In this document: positions 1-8,442 of the stretch, in pieces
Position numbering within the stretch: position 1 is the stretch's first letter
Layout of the letters: every line of letters starts with the position of its first letter
Position numbers and translations under genes: made by a program
The notes under the pieces: model-generated
The model's database searches: none
What the model saw: only the letters and a program-made list of their open reading frames with translations
What the model was told of the DNA's origin: nothing
Assembly (NCBI GenBank): GCA_041396705.1
Contig: JAWKYB010000015.1
Coordinates: 62,001 to 126,000, forward strand
Reading direction: 5' to 3'
DNA from: Alphaproteobacteria bacterium
GTDB taxonomy: Bacteria > Pseudomonadota > Alphaproteobacteria > CALKHQ01
DNA: 64,000 nucleotides

Positions 1-44
1 CGCAATTCCATGATCAGCCGGATCTTGCGCGAGGCGACGTTCAT
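1..44 (-). CDS. pcm: Protein-L-isoaspartate O-methyltransferase, N-terminal start only (partial)
   Basis: Only the first 14-15 codons lie inside the window; the gene runs off the left edge. The minus strand reads MNVASRKIRLIMEL, which matches the usual opening of alphaproteobacterial Pcm proteins (an ARKIRLIM-like start). Its ATG overlaps the surE stop codon in an ATGA arrangement, so the two are probably translationally coupled. Downstream of surE is the classical position for pcm. Pcm repairs isoaspartyl residues with S-adenosylmethionine. The product name is inferred from a very short peptide plus position, so it is tentative. A second PIMT-family gene lies at 29592-30248. Confidence 0.5.
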   Translation of the reverse strand, partial: MNVASRKIRLIMEL

Positions 45-823
45 GCAAACAGCGCCCGGAAGCTCTCGACCGACTGGTGGTGGGTGAAATCCAGGTGCAG
101 CGGCGTGACCGCGATCGCCTTGGCGCCGATCGCGGACAGGTCGGTGTCGCGCCGGCGCGGCGCGTCGCTGGCATAGTCGACGATCCAGTAGTAAGGCACG
201 CCATAGGGGTCCGGCCGGCCCTCGATGCCGAGCCCGACCTTGCGCTTGCCCTGCGGCTGCACCTCCACGCCGGTGACCTGGTCGGCCGGGACCGGCGGGA
301 AGTTGACGTTGACCAGCACCTCGTCCGCCCAGTCCAGCGAGGTGACCTTGCGGATGATCTCGGGGCCGAAGCGGCGGGCGGTGTCCCACTCGGGCGTCTC
401 GTTGCGCGGCGTGACCTGGCTGAAAGCGATCGCCGGAATGCCGAGCAGCGCGGCCTCCATCGCGGCCGCGACCGTGCCGGAATAGACGATGTCCTCGGCC
501 AGGTTGGCGCCGCGGTTCACGCCAGACAGCACGATGTCCGGCCTGCGGTCCTTCAGCACGTGGCGCACGCCGAGCAGCACGCAGTCGGTCGGCGTTCCGT
601 CGACAGCAAAGCGGCGCTCCTCCAGCTGGCGGATGCGTAACGGGTTGCGGATGGTCAGCGAGTGGCTCTGCGCACTCTGCTCCATTTCCGGCGCCACCAC
701 CCAGACGTCGTCGCTGAGCGAGCGCGCGATCTCCTCCAGCACCTTGATGCCGGGGGCGTGGACGCCATCGTCGTTGGAGACGAGGATGCGGGCCTTGCCG
801 ATGTCGAACGGGGTCTTAAGCAT
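41..823 (-). CDS. surE: 5'/3'-nucleotidase SurE
   Basis: A 260-residue protein of typical SurE length. SurE is a metal-dependent phosphatase of 5'- and 3'-nucleoside monophosphates, linked to stress survival. The N-terminal VSNDDG motif (residues 15-20, with the Asp pair at 18-19) and the later SGVNRGAN motif carry the metal ligands known from the family. The start ATG at 823 overlaps the 3' end of serS by 8 nt, and the stop overlaps the putative pcm start by 3 nt (ATGA). The order serS-surE-pcm downstream of tatABC is common in alphaproteobacteria, so this gene is probably expressed from the long minus-strand operon. Confidence 0.95.
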   Translation of the reverse strand: MLKTPFDIGKARILVSNDDGVHAPGIKVLEEIARSLSDDVWVVAPEMEQSAQSHSLTIRNPLRIRQLEERRFAVDGTPTDCVLLGVRHVLKDRRPDIVLSGVNRGANLAEDIVYSGTVAAAMEAALLGIPAIAFSQVTPRNETPEWDTARRFGPEIIRKVTSLDWADEVLVNVNFPPVPADQVTGVEVQPQGKRKVGLGIEGRPDPYGVPYYWIVDYASDAPRRRDTDLSAIGAKAIAVTPLHLDFTHHQSVESFRALFA

Positions 824-2093
824 TTGCGGAAATACGCTCCATGCCGTTCATGTAGGGGCGGAGCGCATCGGGCACCGTGACCGAGCCGTCCTCCTGCTGG
901 TAGTTCTCGACCACCGCGATCAACGCCCGACCGACGGCGAGGCCGGATCCGTTGAGGGTGTGCACATGCGCCGGGCCCTTGCCGTCGGCGGGCCGATAGC
1001 GTGCCTTCATCCGCCGCGCCTGGAACGGGCCGCAGTTGGAGCAGCTGGAAATCTCGCGATAGGCGCCCTGCCCCGGCAGCCAGACCTCCAGGTCGTGGGT
1101 CTTGACCGCGCCGAAGCCGAGGTCGCCGGTGCACAGGCTGACCACCCGGTAGGGCAGCGCCAGCCGCTGCAGCACCGCCTCGGCGCAGCCGGTCATGCGC
1201 TCATGTTCCGCCGCCGAATCCTCGGGGCGCGTGATCGACACCATCTCCACCTTGGTGAACTGGTGCTGGCGGATCATGCCGCGGGTGTCCTTACCCGCCG
1301 CGCCGGCCTCGGAGCGGAAGCAGGGCGTGCGCGCGGTGAACCGCAGCGGCAGGTCGGCCTCGTCGACGATCATGTCGGCGACGATGTTGGTCAGCGGCAC
1401 CTCGGCGGTCGGGATCAGCCAGTAGTCGTCGGTGGTGCGGAACTGGTCCTGGGCGAATTTCGGCAGCTGGTTGGTGCCGAACAGTGCGGTGTCGCGCACC
1501 AGCAGCGGCGGCGAGATCTCGGTGTAGCCGTGCTCGCGGGTCTGCATGTCCAGCATCAGGTCGCCCAGCGCCCGCTCCAGCAGCGCCAGCGCGCCGCGCA
1601 GCAGGACGAAGCGCGCGCCTGACAGCTTGGCCGCAGTGGCGAAGTCCATCAGGCCAAGGGCCTCGCCCAGCGCGTCGTGCTCCTTCGGCGGGAAGGCGAA
1701 GTCGCGCGGCGTACCCCAGCGGCGCAACTCGGCATTGTCCGCCTCGTCGCGGCCGTCCGGAACCTCCGCCGCGGGCATGTTGGGCAGGCCGGCCAGCAGG
1801 CCGTCGCGCTCCGTCTCCAGCGCGCGAATCCGCTCTTCCAATGCCGGCATCGCCGTCTTCATGCCGGCGACCTCGGCCATCAGCGCGTCGGCGTCGCCGC
1901 CGTCCCGCTTCAGCCGCCCGATTTCCTTGGAGGCTTCGTTGCGCCGGGTCTGCATCTCCTGCAGCGCGGACGTGGCCGTGCGCAGGTCGCCATCCAGCGC
2001 CAGAATCGTGCCGCTGACCGGTTCCAGCCCACGCCGCGCCATGGCCGCGTCGAAGGCCGCGGCATTGTCTCTGATCCAACGGATATCGTGCAT
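816..2093 (-). CDS. serS: Serine-tRNA ligase
   Basis: A 425-residue class II aminoacyl-tRNA synthetase that charges tRNA-Ser (and tRNA-Sec where present). The N-terminus MHDIRWIRDN matches the family, so the ATG at 2093 is preferred over an upstream in-frame ATG that would add 37 non-conserved residues. Residues about 30-100 form the long antiparallel coiled-coil arm that reads the long variable arm of tRNA-Ser. Class II motif 2 is seen in TPCFRSEAG...KDTRGMIRQHQF, and motif 3 in GSGLAVGRALIAVVEN near the C-terminus. SerRS selects tRNAs mainly by the long variable arm and not by the anticodon, which matters for the odd tRNA at 17834-17923. Confidence 0.97.
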   Translation of the reverse strand: MHDIRWIRDNAAAFDAAMARRGLEPVSGTILALDGDLRTATSALQEMQTRRNEASKEIGRLKRDGGDADALMAEVAGMKTAMPALEERIRALETERDGLLAGLPNMPAAEVPDGRDEADNAELRRWGTPRDFAFPPKEHDALGEALGLMDFATAAKLSGARFVLLRGALALLERALGDLMLDMQTREHGYTEISPPLLVRDTALFGTNQLPKFAQDQFRTTDDYWLIPTAEVPLTNIVADMIVDEADLPLRFTARTPCFRSEAGAAGKDTRGMIRQHQFTKVEMVSITRPEDSAAEHERMTGCAEAVLQRLALPYRVVSLCTGDLGFGAVKTHDLEVWLPGQGAYREISSCSNCGPFQARRMKARYRPADGKGPAHVHTLNGSGLAVGRALIAVVENYQQEDGSVTVPDALRPYMNGMERISANA

Positions 2094-2233
2094 GGGAACA
2101 ACCGCAGTGAGATGGGACGGACGACTCGAACGCGGCGCGGACGCCGCAAGGTATAGGGATTGCGGCGCGGCGTGGTCAAACCGGATCGCGGCCGGCGCTT
2201 GCAAGGCGCGGCTGCGGTCCTACGCCGCGCCGG

Positions 2234-3142
2234 TCACGATCGGCCGTAGCTGAGGCTGAAGTCGGTGGCGTCGACGCCGAGCGTGTCGCTGTCGTCATAA
2301 GGTGCCGGCGCCTGGCTGTCGGCGCCTGCGCTGGCCGTCTCGCCCCGTAACTCTGCATAGAGCGCCTCTTCCCGCGCCTCGCGCTGACGTTCGATCCGCC
2401 GCGCCAGCCAGATCGAGACCTCGTAGAGGCCGTAGAGCGGGATCGACAGGCCGACCTGGCTGAACACGTCCGGCGGCGTGATGATCGCGGCCACCGTCAC
2501 GATGATGACGATGGCGTATTTGCGCTTGGTGGCGAGGCCCTTGGCGCTGACCAGGCCGGCCCGCGCCATCAGGCTCAGCAGCACCGGCAATTCGAACGCC
2601 AGCCCGAACGCGAAGATCATCTTCATGACGATCGACAGGTATTCGCTGATCTTCGGCGCGACCACGGTCGGGATCTCGCCGTTCTCGCCCGTGCTCTGGA
2701 AGTCGAGGAAGAAGTCCCAGGCCAGCGGGAAAATGCCCCAATAGGCCATCGACGCGCCGGCCGCGAACAGGAACGGGGTGGCGATCAGGAACGGCAGGAA
2801 TGCCTTCTTCTCGCGCTTGTACAGCCCGGGGGCGATGAACAGCCACAGCTGCCAGGCGATGAACGGGAAGGCGATGCAGATGCCGGCAAAGAAGCCGACC
2901 TTGATCTGCGTGAAGAAGCCTTCCCATAGCGCGGTGAAGATCATGCTGACATTTTCCTGCCCGCGCGCCTTGAGCTGCTCCATCAGCGGCGCGGCCAGGA
3001 AGGCATAAATCTCGTCGGCAAAGTACAGGCTGCCGGCGAAGGCGATCAGGAACGCGCCCGTCGCCCACATCAGCCTCTGGCGCAGCTCCCGCAGGTGCGC
3101 CATCAGCGGCATCTTGTGTTCTTCGACCTCGGTGTCGGTCAT
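2234..3142 (-). CDS. tatC: Sec-independent protein translocase subunit TatC
   Basis: A 302-residue polytopic inner-membrane protein with six hydrophobic segments. It begins with the family signature PLMAHLRELRQRL in the N-terminal cytoplasmic region. The conserved acidic residue lies in FGLAFELPV within a membrane helix. With TatB it forms the twin-arginine signal peptide receptor for export of folded proteins. The C-terminal tail of about 50 residues is longer than in E. coli and rich in Ala, Asp and Ser. It lies 18 nt after tatB and is clearly cotranscribed with it. Confidence 0.97.
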   Translation of the reverse strand: MTDTEVEEHKMPLMAHLRELRQRLMWATGAFLIAFAGSLYFADEIYAFLAAPLMEQLKARGQENVSMIFTALWEGFFTQIKVGFFAGICIAFPFIAWQLWLFIAPGLYKREKKAFLPFLIATPFLFAAGASMAYWGIFPLAWDFFLDFQSTGENGEIPTVVAPKISEYLSIVMKMIFAFGLAFELPVLLSLMARAGLVSAKGLATKRKYAIVIIVTVAAIITPPDVFSQVGLSIPLYGLYEVSIWLARRIERQREAREEALYAELRGETASAGADSQAPAPYDDSDTLGVDATDFSLSYGRS

Positions 3143-3160
3143 TTCGGGCAGCCCTGGCGG

Positions 3161-3991
3161 TCAGTCGCCCCGGCGCGCGCCGTCGGCGCCGCCTTCGGTT
3201 GCAGCCGGCTTGCGCCGTGTCGTGGCGCGCCGCGCCGCGGGCTTCTTGACAGCGACACCTTCGCCACCGCCGGCCTCAGGCGCAGCGCCGGCGGTGCCGT
3301 TGCGCTTGGCCGGCGTCGCAGCTCCGGCGGCCGCCCCCTTTTTGGCGGGCTTCGCGCGGGCGGACGCGGGCTTGGCCTTGCCGGCTCGCGGCGCGCTGGC
3401 GGACTTGGTCCGCGAAGTGGAACCGGCAGCCTTGGCAGCGGTCGCCTTCTTCGCCGTCGACCGGCCGGTCGTTGCCTTCGGCGCGGGCGCGGCGGCCGGC
3501 TCGGCCGGCGGGGTGCCACTCATGGTGGCGACCGCCACCGGGTTGTCCGCGACCGTGCCGCCGTCGTCGCCGCCTGCCGCCGCATTGCCGGCGCCCGGCT
3601 CGGCGGCATCGCCCAGCGCGCCCGCCGCCGGCGCATCCTTCGCCGCCGCGGTTGCCGCCGCCGCAGCCTGCCGGGTTTCCGCGATCTGCGCATTGGCCGC
3701 GCTGCGCGTCTCCTCCAGCGCCTTCTTCATCTGGCCCTTCGGGTCGACGACGCTGCTGATCTGGCGCTTGACGTTGTAGCGGTTGATGCCCTGGGCGGCC
3801 TTCTTGACCTCTTCCAGCTCGGTGCCCTTGACCATGTCGTCGACCTGGCCCTGGAAGTCGCGCGCAAGCCCGCGCAGCTTGCGCACCCAACCGGCCAGGT
3901 CGGACATGGCCTTGGGCAGGTCTTTCGGACCGATCACGACGACGGCAACGATGCCGATCATCAACAGCTCGGTCCAGCCGAAATCAAACAT
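3161..3991 (-). CDS. tatB: Sec-independent protein translocase subunit TatB
   Basis: A 276-residue protein. The N-terminus is one membrane helix followed by the hinge GPKDLPK and an amphipathic helix (about residues 20-60), the TatB hallmark. It partners with TatC in recognising twin-arginine precursors. From about residue 105 onward it is a low-complexity tail rich in Ala, Pro, Lys and Gly with histone-H1-like KKAA/KPA repeats. E. coli TatB has 171 residues, so the tail is about 100 residues longer than usual. Such Lys/Ala-rich tails are common in high-GC alphaproteobacteria, and a specific role cannot be read from the sequence. Confidence 0.93.
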   Translation of the reverse strand: MFDFGWTELLMIGIVAVVVIGPKDLPKAMSDLAGWVRKLRGLARDFQGQVDDMVKGTELEEVKKAAQGINRYNVKRQISSVVDPKGQMKKALEETRSAANAQIAETRQAAAAATAAAKDAPAAGALGDAAEPGAGNAAAGGDDGGTVADNPVAVATMSGTPPAEPAAAPAPKATTGRSTAKKATAAKAAGSTSRTKSASAPRAGKAKPASARAKPAKKGAAAGAATPAKRNGTAGAAPEAGGGEGVAVKKPAARRATTRRKPAATEGGADGARRGD

Positions 3992-4070
3992 GGGTCCACC
4001 CGTGCGGGCGACGGCGCCGCAGTTCGCGCCCCGTTGCCGGGGCCGGTTCTATCCCGCGCTGCCGGCGGGA

Positions 4071-4298
4071 TCAGCTCTTGGCGGCTTCGTCCTTGGCGCC
4101 GGTGGCCGTCGGCGTAGCCGACGCCTCGATGGTGCGCTGGCTGGCGTCGGAATCGCGCGATTCACTGTCTTTCAGGCCGCGCTTGAACGCGTTCACGCCC
4201 GAGCCGAGGTCCTTGGCCAGCCGCGGGATCTTGCCCGCGCCGAACAGCAGCACGACCACCGCAACGATGATCAGGATCTGCCAAATGCTCAGTCCCAT
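4071..4298 (-). CDS. tatA: Twin-arginine translocase subunit TatA (copy 1, next to tatB)
   Basis: A 75-residue single-span protein: an N-terminal membrane helix (IWQILIIVAVVVLL), then FGAGKIPRLAKDLGSGVNAFKRGL, the hinge and amphipathic helix that define TatA/E. TatA oligomers form the export pore or thinned membrane patch. The start MGLS at 4298 is chosen because it matches TatA and follows a purine-rich GAGAGAGGA site; the longer upstream reading adds a non-conserved 17-residue extension. It lies 79 nt before tatB. A second, almost identical tatA lies immediately upstream at 4430-4606. Confidence 0.93.
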   Translation of the reverse strand: MGLSIWQILIIVAVVVLLFGAGKIPRLAKDLGSGVNAFKRGLKDSESRDSDASQRTIEASATPTATGAKDEAAKS

Positions 4299-4429
4299 TG
4301 CATCCTCTCTCTGTTGGCGGCCCCCCACTCTGCCTGAGCTGCGCCGCACCTCGCGGCCAGTTATGGCAGAAAGCGCCGGTCACATGCAATGCCGGGGGAC
4401 GGCCGGTTGCCGCAGTCCGTGCCGGCGGG

Positions 4430-4606
4430 TCATTCGTCCCGTGACGCGACCGGGCGCTGCGGCGTCTCGTCGGCCTCGCGCAGGCCCCGCTTGAACGCGT
4501 TGACGCCCGAGCCGAGGTCCTTGGCAAGCCGCGGGATCTTGCCCGCCCCGAACAGCACCGCGACCACCAGCACGACAACCATGATGTGCCAGAAACTGAG
4601 TCCCAT
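4430..4606 (-). CDS. tatA: Twin-arginine translocase subunit TatA/TatE (copy 2, tandem duplicate)
   Basis: A 58-residue TatA-type protein starting MGLSFWH at 4606 behind a GGGAGAGGG ribosome binding site. It shares the block LFGAGKIPRLAKDLGSGVNAFKRGL exactly with the first copy, but its membrane helix differs and its acidic C-terminal tail is shorter. The conserved block is also close to identical in DNA: about 72 of 76 positions between 4482-4557 and 4174-4249. This suggests a recent duplication or gene conversion. It could act as a TatE-like component or as a stoichiometry booster for TatA, and sequence alone cannot separate these. Confidence 0.9.
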   Translation of the reverse strand: MGLSFWHIMVVVLVVAVLFGAGKIPRLAKDLGSGVNAFKRGLREADETPQRPVASRDE

Positions 4607-4745
4607 GACACCCTCTCCCGTCCGGCCAAGCCGGCTCTGATTTGGATTGGGCCGCGTCATCGGGCAGGTCGTGTGCGCCTGCGCGATGGGGCCCGCGCCA
4701 TGCATTACACCCGCGCGAGACCGCGCGCCAGCCCCCGCGACGGGG

Positions 4746-5798
4746 TCAGTCGGCCGCCGGGAACACGAAGGCGAGCTTCGGGTCGATGTGCACGCCCACC
4801 GGCGCGCCCTCGCGCGGAAGATAGCGACCCGGCATCCTGGCGTGGAGATGGTAGCGCACCGTGCCGTCGTCCAGGGCCAGGTGGATGAGGCTGGTGCGGC
4901 CCAGGAACCGCGCCGCCATCACCCGGGCGGTCGGCTCGTCCGGCACGGGGCCCGGCGTCAGCCGCAGCGCCTCGGGCCGGATGATCACCTCGATCGGCCG
5001 CCCCTCGTCCACCCCTTCGACCCGCGGCAGTGCGAACGGCAGATCCGGGCGCCCGCCGGCGACCCGGGTCAGCAGCCGGTTGGCCTCGCCGAGGAACCCC
5101 GCCGCAAAGGCGCTGGCCGGATGGTAGTACAGCGTGTCGGGCGGCCCGTCCTGCACGATCCGCCCGTCGCGCATCAGCGCGATGCGGTCGCCCATGAACA
5201 TCGCCTCTTCGGGATCGTGCGTCACCAGAACGCAGGCGGCGCCCGAGCCCTTCAGCATGTGCAGGGTCTCGTCGCGCACCGCGTCGCGCAGCCCGCGGTC
5301 GAGGCCGGAGAACGGTTCGTCGAGCAGCATGATGCGCGGCTTCGGCGCAAGCGCGCGGGCCAGCGCGATGCGCTGTTGCTGGCCGCCCGACAGCACGTGC
5401 GGGTAGAGCCCGCCGGCGTCGGCCATGCCCATCTTGCGCAGCAGCCCGTCCACCGCGTCGTGGCGCGCCGCCCGTGCCGTCGCGCGCAGGCCGAACGCCA
5501 CGTTGTCGGCCACGGTCATGTGCGGAAACAGGGCATAGTCCTGGAACACCATGCCGACGTTGCGGTCCTCCGGCGGCCTGCCGCCGCGCGCATCGGCGAC
5601 GATGGCGCCGTCAATGGCGACCGTGCCCGCGTCGGGGATCTCCAGGCCGGCGGCGATGCGCAGCAGGGTCGACTTGCCGCACCCGGACGGGCCGAGCAGG
5701 CAGACAAGCTCGCCCGCATCCACCGCCAGGTCGGCCCCGTCGACCGCGACCCTGTCGCCGAAGTGCCGGCTGACCCCGGTCAGCTCAAGCGTCGTCAT
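4746..5798 (-). CDS. ABC transporter ATP-binding protein, FbpC/PotA-like, orphan
   Basis: A 350-residue ATPase of the type that drives iron(III), spermidine/putrescine or phosphonate importers. Walker A is GPSGCGKST (residues 36-44). The Q-loop is in FQDYALFPHMTV, the signature is LSGGQQQR, Walker B and D-loop are LLDEPFSGLD, and the H-loop is in VTHDPEEAM. Residues from about 240 form a TOBE-type regulatory domain (IRPEALRL). The start MTTLELTG at 5798 overlaps scpB by 14 nt; a longer reading exists but adds non-conserved sequence. No permease or binding protein is nearby, so the substrate is unknown and the partners must be encoded elsewhere. It sits inside the otherwise conserved scpB-tatA block. 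Confidence 0.88.
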   Translation of the reverse strand: MTTLELTGVSRHFGDRVAVDGADLAVDAGELVCLLGPSGCGKSTLLRIAAGLEIPDAGTVAIDGAIVADARGGRPPEDRNVGMVFQDYALFPHMTVADNVAFGLRATARAARHDAVDGLLRKMGMADAGGLYPHVLSGGQQQRIALARALAPKPRIMLLDEPFSGLDRGLRDAVRDETLHMLKGSGAACVLVTHDPEEAMFMGDRIALMRDGRIVQDGPPDTLYYHPASAFAAGFLGEANRLLTRVAGGRPDLPFALPRVEGVDEGRPIEVIIRPEALRLTPGPVPDEPTARVMAARFLGRTSLIHLALDDGTVRYHLHARMPGRYLPREGAPVGVHIDPKLAFVFPAAD

Positions 5799-6510
5799 CG
5801 TCCGCGGCGCCGTCCGCCGGGTCCGAGGCGCCGAAGGCCTCGTCGAGAAGCTCCTCCTCGAGGCCGAGTTCGGGCTGGCCGTCCTCATCGTCGCCCTCGT
5901 CCTCGATGGCGTCGTCCGTCTCCGCGGCACCATAGGCGTGGATCGCCGGGCGAGCGTCGAGCAGCCCGGCGGCCTTCAGCTCTTCGAGGCCGGGCAGGCT
6001 CTCGACCGTCTCCAGCTCGAAGTGGTCGAGGAAGCGGTCGGTCGTCGCCCAGGTCACCGGCCGGCCCGGCGTCTGGCGGCGCCCGCGCGGCCGGATGAAA
6101 CCGGCCTCGAGCAACGCCTCGAAGGTGCCCTTGGACGAGCCGACGCCGCGGATTTCCTCGATCTCGGCCCGGGTCACCGGCTGGTGATAGGCGATGATCG
6201 CCAAGGTCTCGATGGCGGCCCGCGACAGCTTCTTCTGCACCGTCCGCTCGATGCGCAGATGCGGAGCCAGGTCCGCCGCAGTGCGCAGCGCCCACCCCTT
6301 GCCGACCCGGGTCAGGTTGACCCCGCGGTCGCGATAGAGCGCGGCCAGCTCTGCCAGGATGTCGGCAACCGCGACATCGGTCGGCAGGCGACGGGCCAGC
6401 GCGCCTTCGTCGACCGGCTCGGCGGACGCGAACAGGATCGCCTCGACCAGGCGCACATAGTGGTCCGCTGCCGACGGCACCGCGGGCGCGTCGGTCTCGT
6501 CCGCGCTCAT
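5785..6510 (-). CDS. scpB: Segregation and condensation protein B
   Basis: A 241-residue winged-helix protein that binds the kleisin ScpA in the SMC-ScpAB condensin complex, acting in chromosome compaction and segregation. The two winged-helix regions include the conserved segment ETLAIIAYHQPVTRAEIEEIRG followed by GRRQTPGRPVTW, both typical of ScpB. The C-terminal 50 residues are strongly acidic (Asp/Glu-rich) and poorly conserved. The start MSADETDAP at 6510 overlaps the scpA stop in an ATGA junction, indicating coupled translation. Confidence 0.95.
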   Translation of the reverse strand: MSADETDAPAVPSAADHYVRLVEAILFASAEPVDEGALARRLPTDVAVADILAELAALYRDRGVNLTRVGKGWALRTAADLAPHLRIERTVQKKLSRAAIETLAIIAYHQPVTRAEIEEIRGVGSSKGTFEALLEAGFIRPRGRRQTPGRPVTWATTDRFLDHFELETVESLPGLEELKAAGLLDARPAIHAYGAAETDDAIEDEGDDEDGQPELGLEEELLDEAFGASDPADGAADDDDA

Positions 6511-7340
6511 TCGGTCAGCCCGGCGTCGCGGGCCCGGATGAAGATCGGCCCGAACGCCCGGTCCTGGCGCAGTTCGAGCCGCCCGCTGCGGGCAAGTTCG
6601 AGCCCGGCGGCAAATGTCGCCGCAACCGCCGAGCGCCCGACCAGGCCGCCACGCAGCCGCTCCGGCAGGAAGCGGGCGAGTTCGGTCCAGCTGTCGACCC
6701 CGGCGGGCAGCCGCCCCAGCATCTCGACCAGCCGCTCCAGCGCCTGCTGCATCGAAAACAGCTCGGTTGGCACGATGTGCAGCGTCGCGGCCTCCGCGCG
6801 ATGCTGGATCGCGCCGTAGGCGCTGAGCAGGTCGTAGAGGGTATCGCCATAGGCGGCCGTCACCACGACCGGGATCGGCTGCGGCATCCCGCACGGGAAC
6901 CGGTCCTGGCCGAGCAGCGGCCGTACCATCAGCCGGCGGCCGGCATTCTGCATCGCCTCCAGCCGCTGCAGGTGGAACGCCAGCGCAGCGGCCATCTCGC
7001 CGGCCGATGGCTGCTCCGCATCCTCCTTCGGCTGCGGCAGCAGCAGGCGGGACTTCAAGTAGGCGAGCCAGGCCGCCATCACCAGATAGTCGGCGGCGAT
7101 CTCGATGCGCAGCTGCTGCGCCGCCTCGATATAGGCGATGTACTGGTCGGCCAGCGCCAGGATCGAGATCTGGGCGAGATCGACCTTCTGGTCCCTGGCC
7201 AGCGTCAGCAGCAGGTCCAGCGGCCCCTCGAACCCGTCGACGTCGATGAACAGCATGTGCTGTTCGCGCGCGGCAAGCCCGTCGCGGCGGCCGGCGTCGA
7301 AGCTGTCGTCGGCGTCAGAAGTCGCGGTTTCGCTCGTCAT
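6507..7340 (-). CDS. scpA: Segregation and condensation protein A (kleisin)
   Basis: A 277-residue kleisin. The conserved N-terminal block FEGPLDLLLTLARDQKVDL binds the SMC neck, and DYLVMAAWLAYLKSRLLLP is the next family block. The C-terminal winged helix would bind the SMC head. The ATG at 7340 (MTSETATSD) is chosen over an upstream ATG that would extend 54 nt back into nagZ. It ends in an ATGA overlap with scpB, and the pair forms the bacterial condensin accessory complex. Confidence 0.95.
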   Translation of the reverse strand: MTSETATSDADDSFDAGRRDGLAAREQHMLFIDVDGFEGPLDLLLTLARDQKVDLAQISILALADQYIAYIEAAQQLRIEIAADYLVMAAWLAYLKSRLLLPQPKEDAEQPSAGEMAAALAFHLQRLEAMQNAGRRLMVRPLLGQDRFPCGMPQPIPVVVTAAYGDTLYDLLSAYGAIQHRAEAATLHIVPTELFSMQQALERLVEMLGRLPAGVDSWTELARFLPERLRGGLVGRSAVAATFAAGLELARSGRLELRQDRAFGPIFIRARDAGLTE

Positions 7341-7344
7341 CCGC

Positions 7345-8430
7345 TCAGGTCTTGCCCGCTTCGCCCAACAGGTCCTCGAGGCGCGCCAGGGCATGCTCGC
7401 GATCCAGCGGTGACCGGGGGATCGTCAGCCGTCGGCGCTCAGCCTGCAATAGGCGCATGCGTGCCGCCGCGGTCAAGCGTCCTGCCGCAGCGGCCACGAC
7501 GTGCATCTGATCGAGATCGCCGTTGCAGTGCAGCACCACATCGCAGCCGGCATCCAGCAGCGCACGCGTCCGCCAGCCCAGGTCGCCGCCGAGCGCGCCC
7601 ATGTTGATGTCGTCGGTGGCGAGCACGCCGTCGAAGCCGATGGCGCCGCGGATCGCCTCGTCGATCACGGCCGGCGACAGGCTGGCGGGCCGGTCGGGGT
7701 CGATCGCCTCAATCAGCAGATGGCCGACGATCCCCCAGGGACAGTTGCGCAACGCACGGAACGGGGCGAAGTCGTCGTTCTCCAGGGTCGCGCGCGGCAC
7801 GGCGATCCGCGGCAGGTCGGCATGGCTGTCGACGGTGGCGCGGCCGTGGCCAGGCAGGTGCTTGATCACCGGCGTCACGCCACCCGCCTCCAGCCCGGCG
7901 CGGACTGCGGCACCCAAGGCAGCCACCCGTTCCGGCCGCGCCGCGAAGGCACGGTCGCCGATGGCACGGTGGGTCTCCGGCAGCAGCAGGTCGAGCACCG
8001 GCGCGCAGTCGACCGTGATGCCGAGCGCATCGAGATCCGCGGCGATCAGGCGGGCGTTGAGGTGGGCCGCCTCCGTCGCAGCCGCGGCGTCGCGCTCGAA
8101 CAGCTGTCCGAAGGCGCTGGCCGGCGGCGCATGGCGCCAGTGCGGCGGCTTCAGCCGTTCGACCCGTCCGCCTTCCTGGTCGATCAGCACCGGCACGAAC
8201 GGGTCGCCGACGGCCGCGCGCATGTCGGCGACGAGAGCAGCGACCTGCGCCGGCTCGGCGCAATTGCGTGCGAACAGGATGAAACCGAGCGGACGGACGC
8301 GGCGGAAGAAGCGGCACTCGTCGTCGCTCAGCGCCGTCCCGGCACAACCGAACACGACGGCCAGCCGGTCATCCGGCAGGTCGGGCCCGCCCCCTGCCGC
8401 TCCGTCGGCGGGCCGCGCCGGCCCGTTCAT
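7345..8430 (-). CDS. nagZ: Beta-N-acetylhexosaminidase (glycoside hydrolase family 3)
   Basis: A 361-residue cytoplasmic GH3 enzyme that removes N-acetylglucosamine from anhydro-muropeptides in cell-wall recycling. The family signature KHLPGHG followed by ATVDSH is present and includes the catalytic His and Asp of the NagZ loop. LIDQEGGRVERLKPP is the conserved substrate-pocket motif. The nucleophile region DGVLATDDINMGA is intact. It lies 4 nt before scpA and 12 nt after the SPOR gene, in a conserved alphaproteobacterial order. Confidence 0.94.
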   Translation of the reverse strand: MNGPARPADGAAGGGPDLPDDRLAVVFGCAGTALSDDECRFFRRVRPLGFILFARNCAEPAQVAALVADMRAAVGDPFVPVLIDQEGGRVERLKPPHWRHAPPASAFGQLFERDAAAATEAAHLNARLIAADLDALGITVDCAPVLDLLLPETHRAIGDRAFAARPERVAALGAAVRAGLEAGGVTPVIKHLPGHGRATVDSHADLPRIAVPRATLENDDFAPFRALRNCPWGIVGHLLIEAIDPDRPASLSPAVIDEAIRGAIGFDGVLATDDINMGALGGDLGWRTRALLDAGCDVVLHCNGDLDQMHVVAAAAGRLTAAARMRLLQAERRRLTIPRSPLDREHALARLEDLLGEAGKT

Positions 8431-8442
8431 CCGCAGCGCTGG

